From UTCFX2 sp963788145 (GTDB lineage Bacteria; Chloroflexota; Anaerolineae; Anaerolineales; UBA4823): a stretch of DNA of 64,000 nt. The number at the start of each line of letters is the position of its first letter. Position 1 is the stretch's first letter. Position numbers and translations under genes: made by a program. Location: assembly GCA_963788145.1 (NCBI GenBank), contig CAWBFQ010000006.1:1-64000 (forward strand). Direction: 5' to 3'. The notes under the pieces are model-generated. The model did no database searches and was not told the DNA's origin. It worked only from the letters and a program-made list of their open reading frames with translations. Shown here one piece after another: positions 1 through 10,164 of the stretch.

Positions 1-698
1 TCACCGCCATCCGGTCGCTGATGTGACGCACCATACTCAAGTCATGAGCAATGAACAAGTAAGTTAACCCCAATCGGTCTTGAAGCTCTTCGAGCAAGTT
101 AACCACTTGAGCCTGGATCGATACATCCAGCGAAGAGATCGGTTCATCGCAGATCACCAGTCCCGGGTTGAGCGCCAGAGCCCGGGCGATGCAGATGCGC
201 TGGCGTTGACCGCCTGAAAATTCATGTGGATAGCGGTTGACGAAATCCGGGTTTAGCCCCACCATTTCCAATAAATCATCTACCCGCTCGCTTCTCTCTT
301 TTCGGTTCCATACGCCATGCACTTCCAACGGCGACGATAAAATGGATCCAACCGTCATGCGCGGGTTGAGCGAAGGCTAGGGGTCCTGGAAGATCATCTG
401 CATTCGGGCGTGGGTTTTACGGAGTTCGCCGCCTTCCATATTTGTTAAATCGATCTGATCGAAGGTGATCTTTCCGGCGGTAGGTTCATAAAGCCGCAGC
501 ATCGTCCGCCCGACTGTAGTTTTTCCGCTTCCTGTTTCACCCACCAGTCCGAGAATTCTCACGAGGGTAGATATCAAAGCTGACATCGTCTACCGCCTTA
601 ATATCCCCAACATGCCTTTGCAGGACTAATCCCTCATAAATTGGGAAGTATTTCTTTAAGTTCTGTACACTTACCAGGATTTCCTTTTTACCATTCAT
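1..698 (-). pseudogene. oppF: Oligopeptide/dipeptide ABC transporter ATPase OppF/DppF, disrupted and cut by window edge
   Basis: Second ATPase of a peptide importer. It hydrolyses ATP at the inner face of the membrane to drive OppBC. The sequence shows Walker A (GETGSGKTT), Q-loop (MIFQDP), the signature FSGGQRQR and Walker B with the switch His (LFIAHDLS), all on the minus strand. Two lesions break it. A +1 shift lies near 550-556, between VSFDIYPRE and ILGLVGETG. A TAG at 378-380 replaces the usual Tyr of the DPY-x-SLNP motif. The start at 698 is set by an ATGA overlap with the repaired oppD stop. The 3' end lies outside the window. The family assignment is secure; whether the lesions are real or sequencing errors is open. 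Confidence 0.85.
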
Positions 699-1695
699 CC
701 GGCTTCCCTCCCGGCAACAGCTTCCCAGCGCCAACAAGCCACAATGTGATCTTTCTTTCCAGCCGGTTCAAGCGGCGGCATTTGTTCAAGACATTGATCC
801 ACCCGGTAAATACAACGCCTGCCGCAAATGGGCAACCTTCTGGCAAGGCTAACAAGTCGGGCGGCAGACCTGGGATCGAAACCAGCTTGGTTCCAGGCGG
901 TTCATCAATCCGCGGCAATGAGCCTAATAACCCCAGGGTATAAGGATGACGGGTGTTCTTGTAGATATCATGAACGTTGCCGCGCTCAATGATAAACCCG
1001 GCATACATCACGTTGATCTTGTGCGCCATCTCTGCCACAACCCCCAGGTCATGTGTGATCCACGTCACCGCCATGCCCAGCTCTTCCTGCAGTCGAATGA
1101 CCAGGTCGACAATCTGGGCCTGGATGGTCACGTCCAGCGCAGTGGTCGGTTCGTCGGCGATGAGCAAGCGCGGCTCGCATGAAAGCGCCATCGCGATCAT
1201 CGCCCGCTGGCGCATGCCGCCCGAAAATTGATGCGGATAATCATCCAGCCGCTTGACCGCCTGCTCGGGATACCTACCAATGCCAGCAGTTCGCCAGCCC
1301 TCGCCCTTCGCCTGTTTATCATCCAACCCTTTATGCAGTTTCAACGCCTCCATAATCTGGAAACCAACTGTGTAGACCGGGTTCAGCGAAGACATGGGAT
1401 CTTGGAAGACCATTGCGATATCTCGCCCGCGCACGTGCCGCATCTCTGCCTCGGATAGCTGCAGCAGGTCGCTGTCCATCAAAATCCACCTGACCGCTTT
1501 CGATATTTCCAGGCGGGATCGGGATCAGACGCATCAGCGAGAGGCATGCACGCTTTTTCCGCACCCGCTCTCCCCCACCACCCCCAGGATTTCGCCTGGT
1601 TCCATTGGATAGGAGATCCCATTGACAGCCTTAACAATGCCGTCCTCTGTATGAAAACTGACTTTTAAATCATGGATTTCCATCAATAAGGCCAT
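695..1695 (-). pseudogene. oppD: Oligopeptide/dipeptide ABC transporter ATPase OppD/DppD, frameshifted
   Basis: First ATPase of the peptide importer. In three frames one can read Walker A (GESGCGKS), Q-loop (VFQDPMSSLNP), signature (FSGGMRQR), Walker B (LLIADEPTTALD), H-loop (WITHDLG) and the C-terminal Cys-containing oligopeptide-transporter tail (GCPFAA, then PPLEPAGKKDH). Frame changes fall near 1555 (just after Walker A), about 1483 and about 835. Read through these, the gene ends in TGA at 695-697, which overlaps the oppF ATG by ATGA, so the native stop is not the TAA at 688. The start is taken as ATG 1695; ATG 1683 is an alternative. It lies 34 nt downstream of oppC. Confidence 0.83.
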
Positions 1696-1729
1696 ATTAT
1701 TTTCTCGCCAAAACAAGTTTCGTTATCAT

Positions 1730-2957
1730 TTACGTCCGCATCTTTGGATCGAGGGCGTTGTGTAGGCGATCTCCGAGTAAATTGAACCCAAGTACACTCA
1801 GCATTGTGCGCGGCCAGGAACAAAACCGCCCACCAGGATCCGCTGGAAAGATATTTATAACTGTCACCCAGCATTGCGCCCCACTCTGCCTCCGGAGGTA
1901 TGGTCCCTAAGACCCAGGAAACCCAGCGCTGCCGCCGAAAGGATCGCCCTGGTGAAACCCCATCGTGGTTTGAATGATGATCGGCGAGATGATATTGGGC
2001 AGGATGTGGCGGAAGATGATGCGCATATGGCCTTCCCCAACCGAATAAGCCGCCAGAACATATTCTTTCTGCGCCACGGAGAGCACTGCCGAGCGAGCTA
2101 ATCGGGCGAAAACCGGGATGCCCACCACTCCAATCGCGATCATCCCTTTCTGAACCCAGGCCCCAGGAAAGCGACAATCGCAATCGCCAGCAGATAGCTT
2201 GGGAAAGCCAGGATGATATCCATTGCCCGCATCACCACATTCGAGAAGAACTTGCCTGTCAGCGGAGTAGCTAGTACACCTCCCAGCAAAGCGCCCAACA
2301 AGCCGCATACCAATGCCACCATTGGGCTGACCAGAAAACCTGTTCCTCCCCCGATCAGCAGACCGGCTAAAGTAAATGCTGCAACCCGAGCCGGTTTCCC
2401 GGTCAGGAATTTTTCATAAACTATCGAAAGCGCTCCCAAAACTCCAAAGAGAATGGCCATCACCCATTGCGCCGCAATCCATGCGATGACACTGCCAAGC
2501 GCCAAGCCCACCAGGCCTTGCAGGAAGATCCGCTCTACGGGCGTGATCTCCATTCCTTCATAGAAGCCGGCCAGCAGACCTAACAGAACGCCCGTCAGCA
2601 TCGAGATGGACACTGCCACCAGCCCTACTCGCAGCGAGTTCCAACCGCCGTGAATCACCGGCGGAAAATATCACGGCCTAGTTTATCGGTTCCGAAAGGA
2701 TGGATCGAAGGCACTTCTTCAGTAGCTACCAGGTTTGGGGGCTTCAACTTAAGCGAATAGTCCAGATCGGTTCTGGCGTCATATTTCCAAAAGAAATGGG
2801 CCAAAACCGCTGTCAGGATAAAGACGGCGACGATAGACAGTCCTAGGCGAGCCGCGTTGCTGGAGATCAACCTGCGCCAGGCGTCCCCCCACAGCGAGCG
2901 GTGTTCCCGAACAGCGAAATCGGTTGTGATCAGTTCTTGAGGGGTAATTTCAGCCAT
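1730..2957 (-). pseudogene. oppC: Peptide ABC transporter permease OppC/DppC, frameshifted
   Basis: Inner-membrane permease of the peptide importer. The N-terminus (HPFGTDKLGRDIF, typical of OppC) is followed by several hydrophobic segments and the permease loop EYVLAAYSVGEG. The C-terminus is GDRLHNALDPKMRT. The pieces lie in different frames, with breaks near 2655, 2165, 1905 and 1818; the true stop is TAA at 1730-1732. An unusually long hydrophobic insert (roughly 2200-2560, Gly/Leu/Ala rich) sits between the first conserved block and the permease signature, so this OppC is longer than the usual ~300 residues. The start is ATG 2957 with GAGG upstream; a TTG at 2969 overlapping the oppB stop is possible. 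Confidence 0.82.
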
Positions 2958-2965
2958 CCCTTGCC

Positions 2966-4019
2966 TCAATCATAATGGATCCGTGGGTCGAGCATTGCGT
3001 AAGAGATATCAACCAACAGGTTGAAGAAGACAAAAATAATAGCAATCAAAAGAGTACCGCCCTGGACGATCGGATAGTCCCTCCCCAGGATGGCGTCATA
3101 GACCCATTTCCCGATCCCAGGCCAGGAAAAGATGGTCTCTGTAAGCACCGCGCCAGCCATCAACGTGCCGGCTTGGATGCCGATGATAGTGATTACTGGC
3201 AAAAAGGCGTTCTTGAGCGCATGCCGGAAGAGCACCACCCGCTCTGCCAGGCCTTTTGCGGTGGCTGTGCGGATATAGTCTTCCTGAAGCACATCCAACA
3301 TGCTCGAACGGGTCATCCGGGCGATGATTGACATAGGGATGGTCGCTAAAGCAATCGCCGGCATGATGATATGTTCCAGCGCATCGATGAAACCGGGGAT
3401 ATTGCCTGTCAACAGGCTGTCTACCAGATATAAGCCCGTGATCCTCTCGATCTCCAGACCGGTACTTAAAACGTCCCCCGGCCGGCAACCATTGCAAGAT
3501 CACAGCAAAGAGCATGATTTCCATCAGGCCTAACCAGAAAATAGGCATAGAGACGCCGATCAGCGAGCCGATCATGCTGACTCCGTCCAGCGCCGTATTG
3601 CGCCTGGCGGCTGAGGCGATCCCTACCGGGATTCCCACCAGAATGGAAATGAGCAGAGAAAGCAGAGCCAACTCGACTGTGGCTGGAAAACGGATAGCAA
3701 GCGTCTCGGCAACCGGGATGCGCCGGTGGATTGAGTTACCCAGGTCCAGGCGGATTAATCGTCCCAGATAGCGGATATATTGGCTGTCAAAAAATTGTCC
3801 TAACTCGCCCTGTGCCAGGGCTTCGCGATCCAGAAAGAGCGGTCGATTTAGTCCCAATTGTTCTCGGATTCGCTCAACATTTGCTTGGGAAGCATGTTCG
3901 CCCAGCATGGCAACTGCCGGGTCGCCTGGGATCAGGCGCTGGAACATAAAGATGACAAATGTCACACCAAGCAAAGTAGGAAAAACGGAGATAAGTCGGC
4001 GGAGGATATAGCGGGTCAA
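2966..4019 (-). CDS. oppB: Peptide ABC transporter permease OppB/DppB, one frameshift
   Basis: Inner-membrane permease paired with OppC. The N-terminal part (TRYILRRLISVFPTLLG, then LIPGDPAVAMLG) and the C-terminal part (YIRTATAKGLAERVV, FSWPGIGKWVYDAI, LLVDISYAMLDPRI) are textbook DppB sequence. They are in different frames and join near 3465. The start codon is TTG at 4019: a good AGGAG lies 7 nt upstream, and the nearby ATG runs into TGA after nine codons. The stop abuts the oppC start. It is about 350 residues once the frame is repaired, normal for the family. Confidence 0.88.
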
Positions 4020-4143
4020 TCCTCTTCTCCTTTCCTTTGTTTCATAACAAATAATTAGAATAAGGGGGGCGGATATTCATCCACCCCCCTGACAAAACTT
4101 ACTGGCTTACAATTTGCGAGTTAGCCGGAATAGCCAACACAGT

Positions 4144-5968
4144 TTACTTGGCCAGTTCTACGAACTCATAGTAATCCGCGCCGACAGGCTGCGGAATATA
4201 ACCCGAAACGTTGGCGGAGAAGAGCAACGGTGTGTTGTTGTGTCCGAGCCAGATGCGCAACACTTCGTCGTGCATCATTTGCTCAGCCTGCTTGTACATC
4301 TCTTCGCGAGCAGCCTGATCCGGGGTCACGAGAGCGTTGAAGAGCAGCACTGCCAGATCCTGGTTTTTCCACCAGCCCTCACGAGCGACCGGTTCCTGAA
4401 CGGCATCCGCATTGGGTAAGCCGCCAAAGAAGTAGCCGGTGAAGTTATCCGGGTCGCCGTTATCGCCGCCCCATCCTAGCTGATACAAGCCTACGAGACG
4501 ACCTTCCCGGCGAGAGCCGCAGGTAGGTTGGCCAGTCGCCTTCGAGATACAGCTCAACGTTGATACCGGCATTCGCCAGATCAGCCGCCATCGCTTCGGC
4601 AATCTCTTTCGGGTTCGGGAAGTAGAAGCGGGTCACCGGCATGTAGTACAGCCGCAGCGGGAGCTTATCGCCAGCCTTGAAAACGACATTGCCTTCCGCA
4701 TCAGGAATGTCTTCAGCGATGGTCACTTCACTCAAGCCATCCGGGAAGCCGGCTTCCGCTAAAAGCTGCTTGGAAAGCTCGGGATCGTAGGCCCAGTCCT
4801 CGATAGCGTCGTTGTGACCCCACACCAGAGGCGGCAGCAGGTTCTTTGCAACTTCGCCGTAAGAACCGAAGAAGTTCTCAATCAATCCGGGCTTGTTGAT
4901 CGCATGTGCAACAGCCTCGCGCACGCGCATATCCTGGAACTCTTTGACCCGGTAGTTGAACGCAAGGTAGGATGTGTTCAGGGCCGGACGTGTCATAATT
5001 TGTACTTCGGGATCATTCTCAGCGGCCAACAGGTCTTCAATCACAGCCTGTTCCAAACCTTGAATGTCGCCGGATTTCAATGCCAAGAAGCGGGCTGAGT
5101 CATCCGGGATTACGCGCCAGACAATCTCGTCGACCTTCGGTCGCCCGCCCCAATAGTCATCGTTCGCGGCTACGGTGATGTGATCACCCTCAACCCATTC
5201 CACAAACTTGAACGGGCCGGTGCCGACGCACCCCACAGCCGGGGTTCCGTAATTCTCGCCATTGGCTTCGATTGCAGCCGGGCTGGAGATGGCGAACATA
5301 TCCATAGCCAGGTTAGCCAGGAAGGGAGCCAACGGGGCATTCAATGTGAACTTCACATTGTAGTCATCAACTTTTTCGACGCTGGTGATGATGCTGTTAT
5401 CGTCGAAACCAAGCCACATGGCCTCGTAGTATTCAAAGACCTGGCTCTCGAAATGATTTGGGTTATCCGAAAAGCGCCAGCGCTCAAAGTTGAATACAAC
5501 CGCGTCTGCATTGAAGGGGGTGCCATCGTGGAAATTCACACCCTCGCGCAGCTTGCAACTCCATTCGGTGGCGTCTTCATTCGGCGTGCAGGATTCTGCC
5601 AGCGCTGGAACCGGAACCGTGGTACCGTGTTCGTACTGATAGAGTGGCTCCAGGCATTGACCCGTGACGCGGAACGACTCGCCGTCTGTTACGATCGCCG
5701 GATCAAGCTGAACCGAGTCGCCGCCGCGCCCGAAGATGAAGGTGCTTTTTTCCATGACTGGCTCTTCGGTCATAACCGGTTCTTCTGTCATGACAGGCTC
5801 TTCGGTCATAACGGGCTCTTCGGTCATAACGGGCGCTTCAGTGACTACCACCTCTTCGGCGGTGACTGCCGGAGCGGATGTTGGGGCGGCCTGGGGCGCA
5901 CAGGCGCCAAGAATCATGCTGAATGCCAGCACGAAAGCCCCAACCAAGTAAAATACATTTCGTTTCAT
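4144..5968 (-). CDS. oppA: Peptide-binding lipoprotein of ABC transporter (family 5 SBP), one frameshift
   Basis: Extracytoplasmic substrate-binding protein that delivers peptides to OppBC. The N-terminus MKRNVFYLVGAFVLAF... with lipobox ILGACA marks a lipoprotein. A Thr/Pro/Glu-rich linker follows with four exact repeats of MTEEPV (18-nt DNA repeats, about 5750-5830). The SBP_bac_5 domain covers the rest (DGTPFNADAVVFNFERW, VGTGPFKF, AVAHAINKPGLIENFF). A frame change near 4497 splits off the last ~120 residues. ATG 5968 is preceded by AGGAGGAGA. First gene of the opp operon and usually its most abundant product. Substrate specificity cannot be read from sequence. Confidence 0.9.
5748..5832 (-). 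repeat. 18-nt tandem repeat in SBP linker
   Basis: Four consecutive near-identical 18-nt units encode MTEEPV repeats in the flexible linker between the lipidated Cys and the binding domain of the peptide-binding protein. Such repeats change copy number by slippage without altering frame. Confidence 0.8.
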
Positions 5969-6135
5969 CGTTCTCCTCCTGATCAAAATATGGGTTTCTC
6001 TTCTTAATATGTACCGCAATTTTCGGGTCCAAGATCGAACTGTTTGCTTTCAGAGCGACGCACACACCTCCTTTCATCAATATACATCTTATTATGGTAT
6101 CACATTTTCGAATAAGTTTGAAAAGTAACCTAAGA

Positions 6136-6163
6136 TTATACTGAATGGGGATAGCCTGTCAAG
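6136..6163 (-). promoter_or_regulatory. sigma70-type promoter of the opp operon
   Basis: Reading the minus strand, TTGACA (6158-6163) and TATAAT (6136-6141) are perfect hexamers separated by 16 nt. Transcription would start near 6129, giving a leader of about 160 nt before the oppA ATG at 5968. The rest of the 5969-6309 gap holds no gene I can support. Confidence 0.75.
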
Positions 6164-6309
6164 CTTCAGAAAGCCTGTTTTTTTGGCATATTTGGATTGC
6201 CCAACATCTACATACAGGATGTAATTTGTCCACTTAATCGGATGACACCTGACACTTTTCTAGATTCACCTGGACAGGTATAATCTGGGTATATCTGTGG
6301 AGGTGCCCA

Positions 6310-6540
6310 ATGTCGACCAAATCCTGGGAAGTGTTACAAATTTGTTATTGTCATCACGTCAATCAGCATGTATCGCTGGAAGCAGAAGTAGTCCACCCCG
6401 CCGATTTCATCCCCGATGGTATGGATCGCATCTTAGCTCACCGCTGTTCCTACGGGTTACATTGCAACCTGGATGGCCGCTCTAGCTGTCATTGGGCCGG
6501 TACCAACCCGACCATCGACCCATTTAGCGACACACAATAA
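6310..6540 (+). CDS. Small Cys-rich protein, 76 aa, unknown
   Basis: Not recognised. ATG 6310 has a strong Shine-Dalgarno (GGAGGTG, 5 nt spacing) and the gene ends just before a hairpin terminator, so it is likely real despite its size. The protein has CYC near the N-terminus and RCSYG, CNLDG, SSCHWAGTNP in the second half, a Cys/His spacing that could bind metal. No signal peptide or membrane segment is visible. It is transcribed divergently from the opp operon and convergently with kbl. Confidence 0.55.
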   Translation: MSTKSWEVLQICYCHHVNQHVSLEAEVVHPADFIPDGMDRILAHRCSYGLHCNLDGRSSCHWAGTNPTIDPFSDTQ

Positions 6541-6557
6541 TTCCCTGGCAATGGGAC

Positions 6558-6588
6558 GGTTGAGAGAGATGCAATACCTCTCTCAACC
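6558..6588 (+). terminator. Hairpin terminator between small protein and kbl
   Basis: GGTTGAGAGAG (6558-6568) pairs perfectly with CTCTCTCAACC (6578-6588) over a 9-nt loop, followed by a weak T-rich tail. It lies between two convergent genes and could serve both. Confidence 0.6.
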
Positions 6589-6602
6589 ATTTCGTTTCCG
6601 AA

Positions 6603-7785
6603 TTAAACCACGCCCAACGACCGGCCCACTTTTCGGAAGATCTCCAGCCCCTGATCCAGATCCTCCTTTTGATGCGCCGCGGAAATCATCACCCGGATGC
6701 GGGCTTTGCCACGCGGCACGGTCGGAAAGCCGATCGCCATCCCAAAGACCCCATTTTCAAAGAGCTCACGGCTGAATTGCTGTGCAACCGATGCTTCGCC
6801 AAGCATCACCGGCGTGATCGGTGTGACACTGTTGCCAGTGTCGAAACCGATTGTCTTCATCTCAGCCTTGAAGTAGCGTGTATTTTCCCATAATCGATCT
6901 ACCAGTTCGGTGGAATTCCTCCAACAGATCCAATGCAGCGATACAGGCTGCTGTATCCGGCACGGTCATCGCCGAGGAGAACAGAAATGGGCGGCCGCGT
7001 TGGCGCAGCCATTCGACCACCAGCGGGTTGCCTGCCACCACACCCCCAACCACGCCAAAAGCCTTCGAAAGCGTACCAACCTCTACGTCAACTTTACCAT
7101 GCAGTCCAAAATGATCCACAATCCCACGCCCGCCCTGACCCAACACACCCTCGCCATGTGCGTCGTCCACCATCAGGACCGCATCAAAATCTTTGACTAC
7201 CTGGTAGATCTCGTCCAATGGGGCAATATCCCCATCCATACTGAATACTCCATCCGTGACAACCAACGCACGGGGAAATTTGCCGCGTTGTTCATCCAGC
7301 ACCCGTTTCAAATCCACCGGATTGCAGTGGGCGTAGCGGATGATCTGTGCGCCCGACAAGCGGCTGCCATCAATTATGCTGGCATGGTTCAATTCATCCG
7401 AGAAAATCGCATCCTCTTTCCCAACCAGCGCCGGGATGGTGGCCAGGTTGGCAGTAAAGCCTGACTGGAAAGTGATGGATGACTCAACTCGTTTAAAACC
7501 TGCCATCCGATCCTCTAACTCCAAATGGAGTTCCATTGTCCCCGCGATAGTACGGACGGCCGCCGGGCCAAGGCCATATTTCCCCATCGCACCCTGAGCA
7601 GCTTTCAACATGCGCGGATGGTTTGCTAACCCCAGATAATTATTGGAACAGAAGTTAAGCACACGTTTGCCATCCACCACCAGCCATGCGCCTTGTGGGG
7701 ATCCCAATGTGCGGATGCGATTATATAAACCTGCATCTCGCAGATTTTGCAACTCTTTTTCGATCCAATTCAGGTTTGCAGTCAT
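6603..7785 (-). CDS. kbl: Glycine C-acetyltransferase (2-amino-3-ketobutyrate CoA ligase), one frameshift
   Basis: PLP enzyme of the alpha-oxoamine synthase family. With threonine dehydrogenase it converts threonine to glycine and acetyl-CoA. The N-terminus (VLNFCSNNYLGLANHP), the substrate loop (FQSGFTANLATIPALVG), the Asp pair at VMVDDAHG-type sequence (LMVDDAHGEG) and the PLP-lysine motif GTLSKAFGVVGG near residue 240 are all present. A single frame change near 6915 separates them from the C-terminal domain (KTIGFDTGNSVTPITPVMLG, ARIRVMISAAH). Repaired length is about 394 residues, normal for Kbl. A biotin-pathway BioF homologue is the alternative, but the SPQG and GNSVTPI motifs favour Kbl. 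Confidence 0.88.
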
Positions 7786-7823
7786 ATGAGCCCTTTCTTG
7801 ATTTTTGATCTGGGTCAGCGACC

Positions 7824-8817
7824 CTATTGATTTTTTTTGGCAGGTTTTCGCCCGAGGCCAAACAAGCGACCAATTGCGCCGGGGGCTTCGGGGATTTCTG
7901 CCTTTGGATTATCCGCTTGCGGCCAATCGCCGATTTGACGCTCCATCCACCATCTTAGTCGACCCTGGCGGGCGCGCTGAAGTTTTTCGGCTAATAACTT
8001 CTCGTCTTGTTCATCGATGTCTGCGCGCATCGCATACAGCGCCGCGATCAGACTGTCCAACATGCGCACAATATTCTCGCGGTTGTGGATTGCAGCAGCT
8101 CCTAACTCTTCTGACTCACTTAGCTGAACTATCGGTTCGGTCACCTCGGCGTAGGCTCGGCCGGCTACTTTACGGGCTTCGCGCCAGCCTGGCTGGTCTA
8201 TCGTCGAGTTGAGCAGAGCCGCAGCTAATAATTGTGGGAGCAGGTGTGTGGCGGACATTAATCCGTCAATCTCCACTGGGTCTGCAAAAAGTGGATTGGA
8301 CCCAACCAGGCGGGTCAGGTCTGCTGCCAGCTTGATTGCCCCCGAATCCGTCTTTGGTGGGGTCACAATTCCCATCAGCCCATTTTTGAACAGGTCGGCC
8401 CGTGCTGCTTCGATCCCGTTATCCACCCCGTGAAGATAGGCTGGGTTGATTACCGGCGTCAGGCCAACATAATAACGCCCACTGGGAAGCAGTTCCTCGG
8501 CCCACTTGGCTACTTGCTCCTTCGCCATCCCAGTTTCCATCACCACTGCCCCCTCTTTCAATTCCGGACCGATTACTTCCAGAAGTCTCGCGGATCTGGT
8601 GTAGTGGCAGGCACATCAACACCAACTCGGCTGCGCGCACCGCCTTTGGCAGATTTATTTCAACTCGATCGACCGCGCCGATCTTCTCCGCCTGGCGGGC
8701 GATCTTGATGTCCTTGTCATGCCCAATCCGCTGGATTAATTCTTTTCTCTCTGCCAGTGCCAGCCCAAACGAGCCGCCAATCTGCCCCATCCCAATAATT
8801 GCGATCTGAACCATCAT
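7824..8817 (-). CDS. Prephenate/arogenate dehydrogenase family protein, one frameshift
   Basis: Predicted NAD(P)-dependent dehydrogenase of tyrosine synthesis (TyrA family). The N-terminal Rossmann motif IIGMGQIGGSFGLAL and a following LVLMCLPLHQI strand are in one frame. From about 8585 the reading frame changes and continues with the helical dimerisation domain (GLTPVINPAYLHG, HLLPQLLAAALLN). The usual catalytic His of prephenate dehydrogenases (G-x-HPMFG) appears here as GLTPVINPAY, so substrate use is uncertain. The basic Gly-rich C-terminal tail is unusual. It lies 38 nt upstream of kbl on the same strand and may be co-transcribed with it. Confidence 0.75.
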
Positions 8818-8826
8818 CCCTTGACC

Positions 8827-9369
8827 TCAACTTTCATTATCAACACATTGCAACTGGGCTAATAATTGATCTTCCAATACATTTTCATCTCCCCTGTCCT
8901 GAGCTTTGCTGGCGGGCGCGCTTCTATCTTGATGACGCCGGATCAAGCGTACAGTCAAGGGAGATGCCCCGGCAGCCAGGGCCATTTCCGCGCCCCAGGC
9001 GGGATGCTGAACTGCCACCACGAATGGACGTTTCCAACCACGAGCAGACCCTGTCCCCCATTGTTGCGCCAGCGCTGGGGAAAGAGATTGACCAATCACA
9101 ACAATCGCCCTTTCCATTGCTGTGAGAGGATAACGGCTCTTGCCGCTATCATGCAACAATGCAGCGACCCATAGGTCTGGCGATTGGTCACCCTGAGCAA
9201 CCAATTGATCATATATTTCCAGGCTATGCAGTTGCTCGCCGGGCTGCTGTTGCAGGAATAATTCCATCAGAGGCGGCGAAAGAATCTGCTTCACTCGCTC
9301 CAGATCTTGCGCTGTTGGAGCCGCGGTCAGCGCTACCCAAAACTGACGAATTCGGTAGAACAGGCTCAA
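8827..9369 (-). CDS. HD-domain phosphohydrolase-like protein
   Basis: Intact 180-residue protein. An early His (LHSLEIY region) is followed about 27 residues later by LLHDSGK, the HD dyad that binds metal in this superfamily. A distal His (RLIRRHQD) fits the last ligand. Members hydrolyse nucleotides or phosphate esters; the substrate cannot be assigned. It sits 9 nt upstream of the prephenate dehydrogenase-like gene and 4 nt after the M50 gene, so the four genes 10024 to 6603 probably form an operon. Confidence 0.75.
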   Translation of the reverse strand: MSLFYRIRQFWVALTAAPTAQDLERVKQILSPPLMELFLQQQPGEQLHSLEIYDQLVAQGDQSPDLWVAALLHDSGKSRYPLTAMERAIVVIGQSLSPALAQQWGTGSARGWKRPFVVAVQHPAWGAEMALAAGASPLTVRLIRRHQDRSAPASKAQDRGDENVLEDQLLAQLQCVDNES

Positions 9370-9373
9370 ACTT

Positions 9374-10024
9374 TTAGCCCACTAATAAACCAAACAGCGC
9401 CTTCAAAGGCGGCATGATCAATATCTGGATGATATCGATCCCAAACATCGGCATCACCATAACCAGCACGATAAGGATCATCGGTCCGTATGGTCGTATA
9501 TTTTCGAAAGACCTGGCTAAATTTGGCGGTAAGAAGAATTCGGCGATCTTATCCCCATCCAATGGCGCCAGTGGGATCAGGTTGAATAACATCAATAGCA
9601 AATTAATCGCGATGAATTCGACCAGCAGCTGGGATAGCGTAGGGAAAAAGCTTTTACTTGCCGCAAATGCATCCGATAAATTCGCCAGCCCCAATCGAAA
9701 TGGAATGGCCGCCAGGATGGCCAGCACCAGATTTGAAGCCGGCCCGGCCAATGAAACCCACATCATGGCCGATGATGAACGCCGTTGAAGCGCATATGGA
9801 TTAACCGGCACGGGTTTTGCCCATCCAAACCCGGCCACCAGCAACAATAACGACCCCATTGGGTCGAGATGAACGAGAGGGTTGAGCGACAGCCGTCCAT
9901 TGATACGGGGAGTATCATCCCCAAACTGGGTTGCCACCCAGGCATGTGAAAATTCATAAATCGTAAAAGCAATCACCAGCACAATCGCGCGGGAAATAAG
10001 CGTCGCGGGGTCTAATCCTAGCAT
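9374..10024 (-). CDS. Site-2-protease family protein (M50, YwhC type) with altered active site
   Basis: Polytopic membrane protein of the rhomboid-sized M50 subfamily. The family layout is clear: N-terminal active-site helix, RLSLNPLVHLDPMGSLLLL, the FGWAKPVPVNP signature, and the second motif FNLIPLAPLDGDK. The first motif reads YEFSHAW instead of HExxHAW: codon 9956-9958 is TAT where CAT is expected. That loses one of the zinc ligands. Either the protein is an inactive homologue or this is a one-base error. A minus-strand TATAAT (near 10045) and AGGAGAA lie upstream of ATG 10024. Confidence 0.85.
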   Translation of the reverse strand: MLGLDPATLISRAIVLVIAFTIYEFSHAWVATQFGDDTPRINGRLSLNPLVHLDPMGSLLLLVAGFGWAKPVPVNPYALQRRSSSAMMWVSLAGPASNLVLAILAAIPFRLGLANLSDAFAASKSFFPTLSQLLVEFIAINLLLMLFNLIPLAPLDGDKIAEFFLPPNLARSFENIRPYGPMILIVLVMVMPMFGIDIIQILIMPPLKALFGLLVG

Positions 10025-10129
10025 TGATAATCCGTTCTCCTAAATAAATTATACCATCTGGCTATCCGATCACCATTTCTGCACTCTGATGAAATGCCAA
10101 CCAAAAAGGTGACGGCATCCGTTTATATA

Positions 10130-10158
10130 TTGCAAACCTTCAAAACTCAGTGTATAAT
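10130..10158 (+). promoter_or_regulatory. sigma70-type promoter for a small RNA
   Basis: TTGCAA (10130-10135), 17-nt spacer, TATAAT (10153-10158). Transcription would start near 10165. It diverges from the M50 gene and is followed by a structured, gene-free segment ending in a terminator. Confidence 0.6.
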
Positions 10159-10164
10159 CAGACA

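Noticed and set aside
378..380. TAG recoding (amber suppression or pyrrolysine) to explain oppF and the NTP transferase
   Set aside because: TAG is used as the normal stop of several intact genes here, for example at 23512-23514 and 57976-57978, and only two sites would be recoded.
2200..2560. A separate membrane protein gene inside the oppC region
   Set aside because: It has no start signal of its own and is flanked in the same frame by OppC sequence (NSLRVGLVAVSIS before, VMRAMDIILAFPSYLLAIA after); it is an insert of OppC.
5180..6007. 275-aa plus-strand open frame
   Set aside because: It lies antisense to the peptide-binding protein gene, has no ribosome site and arises from that gene's codon bias.
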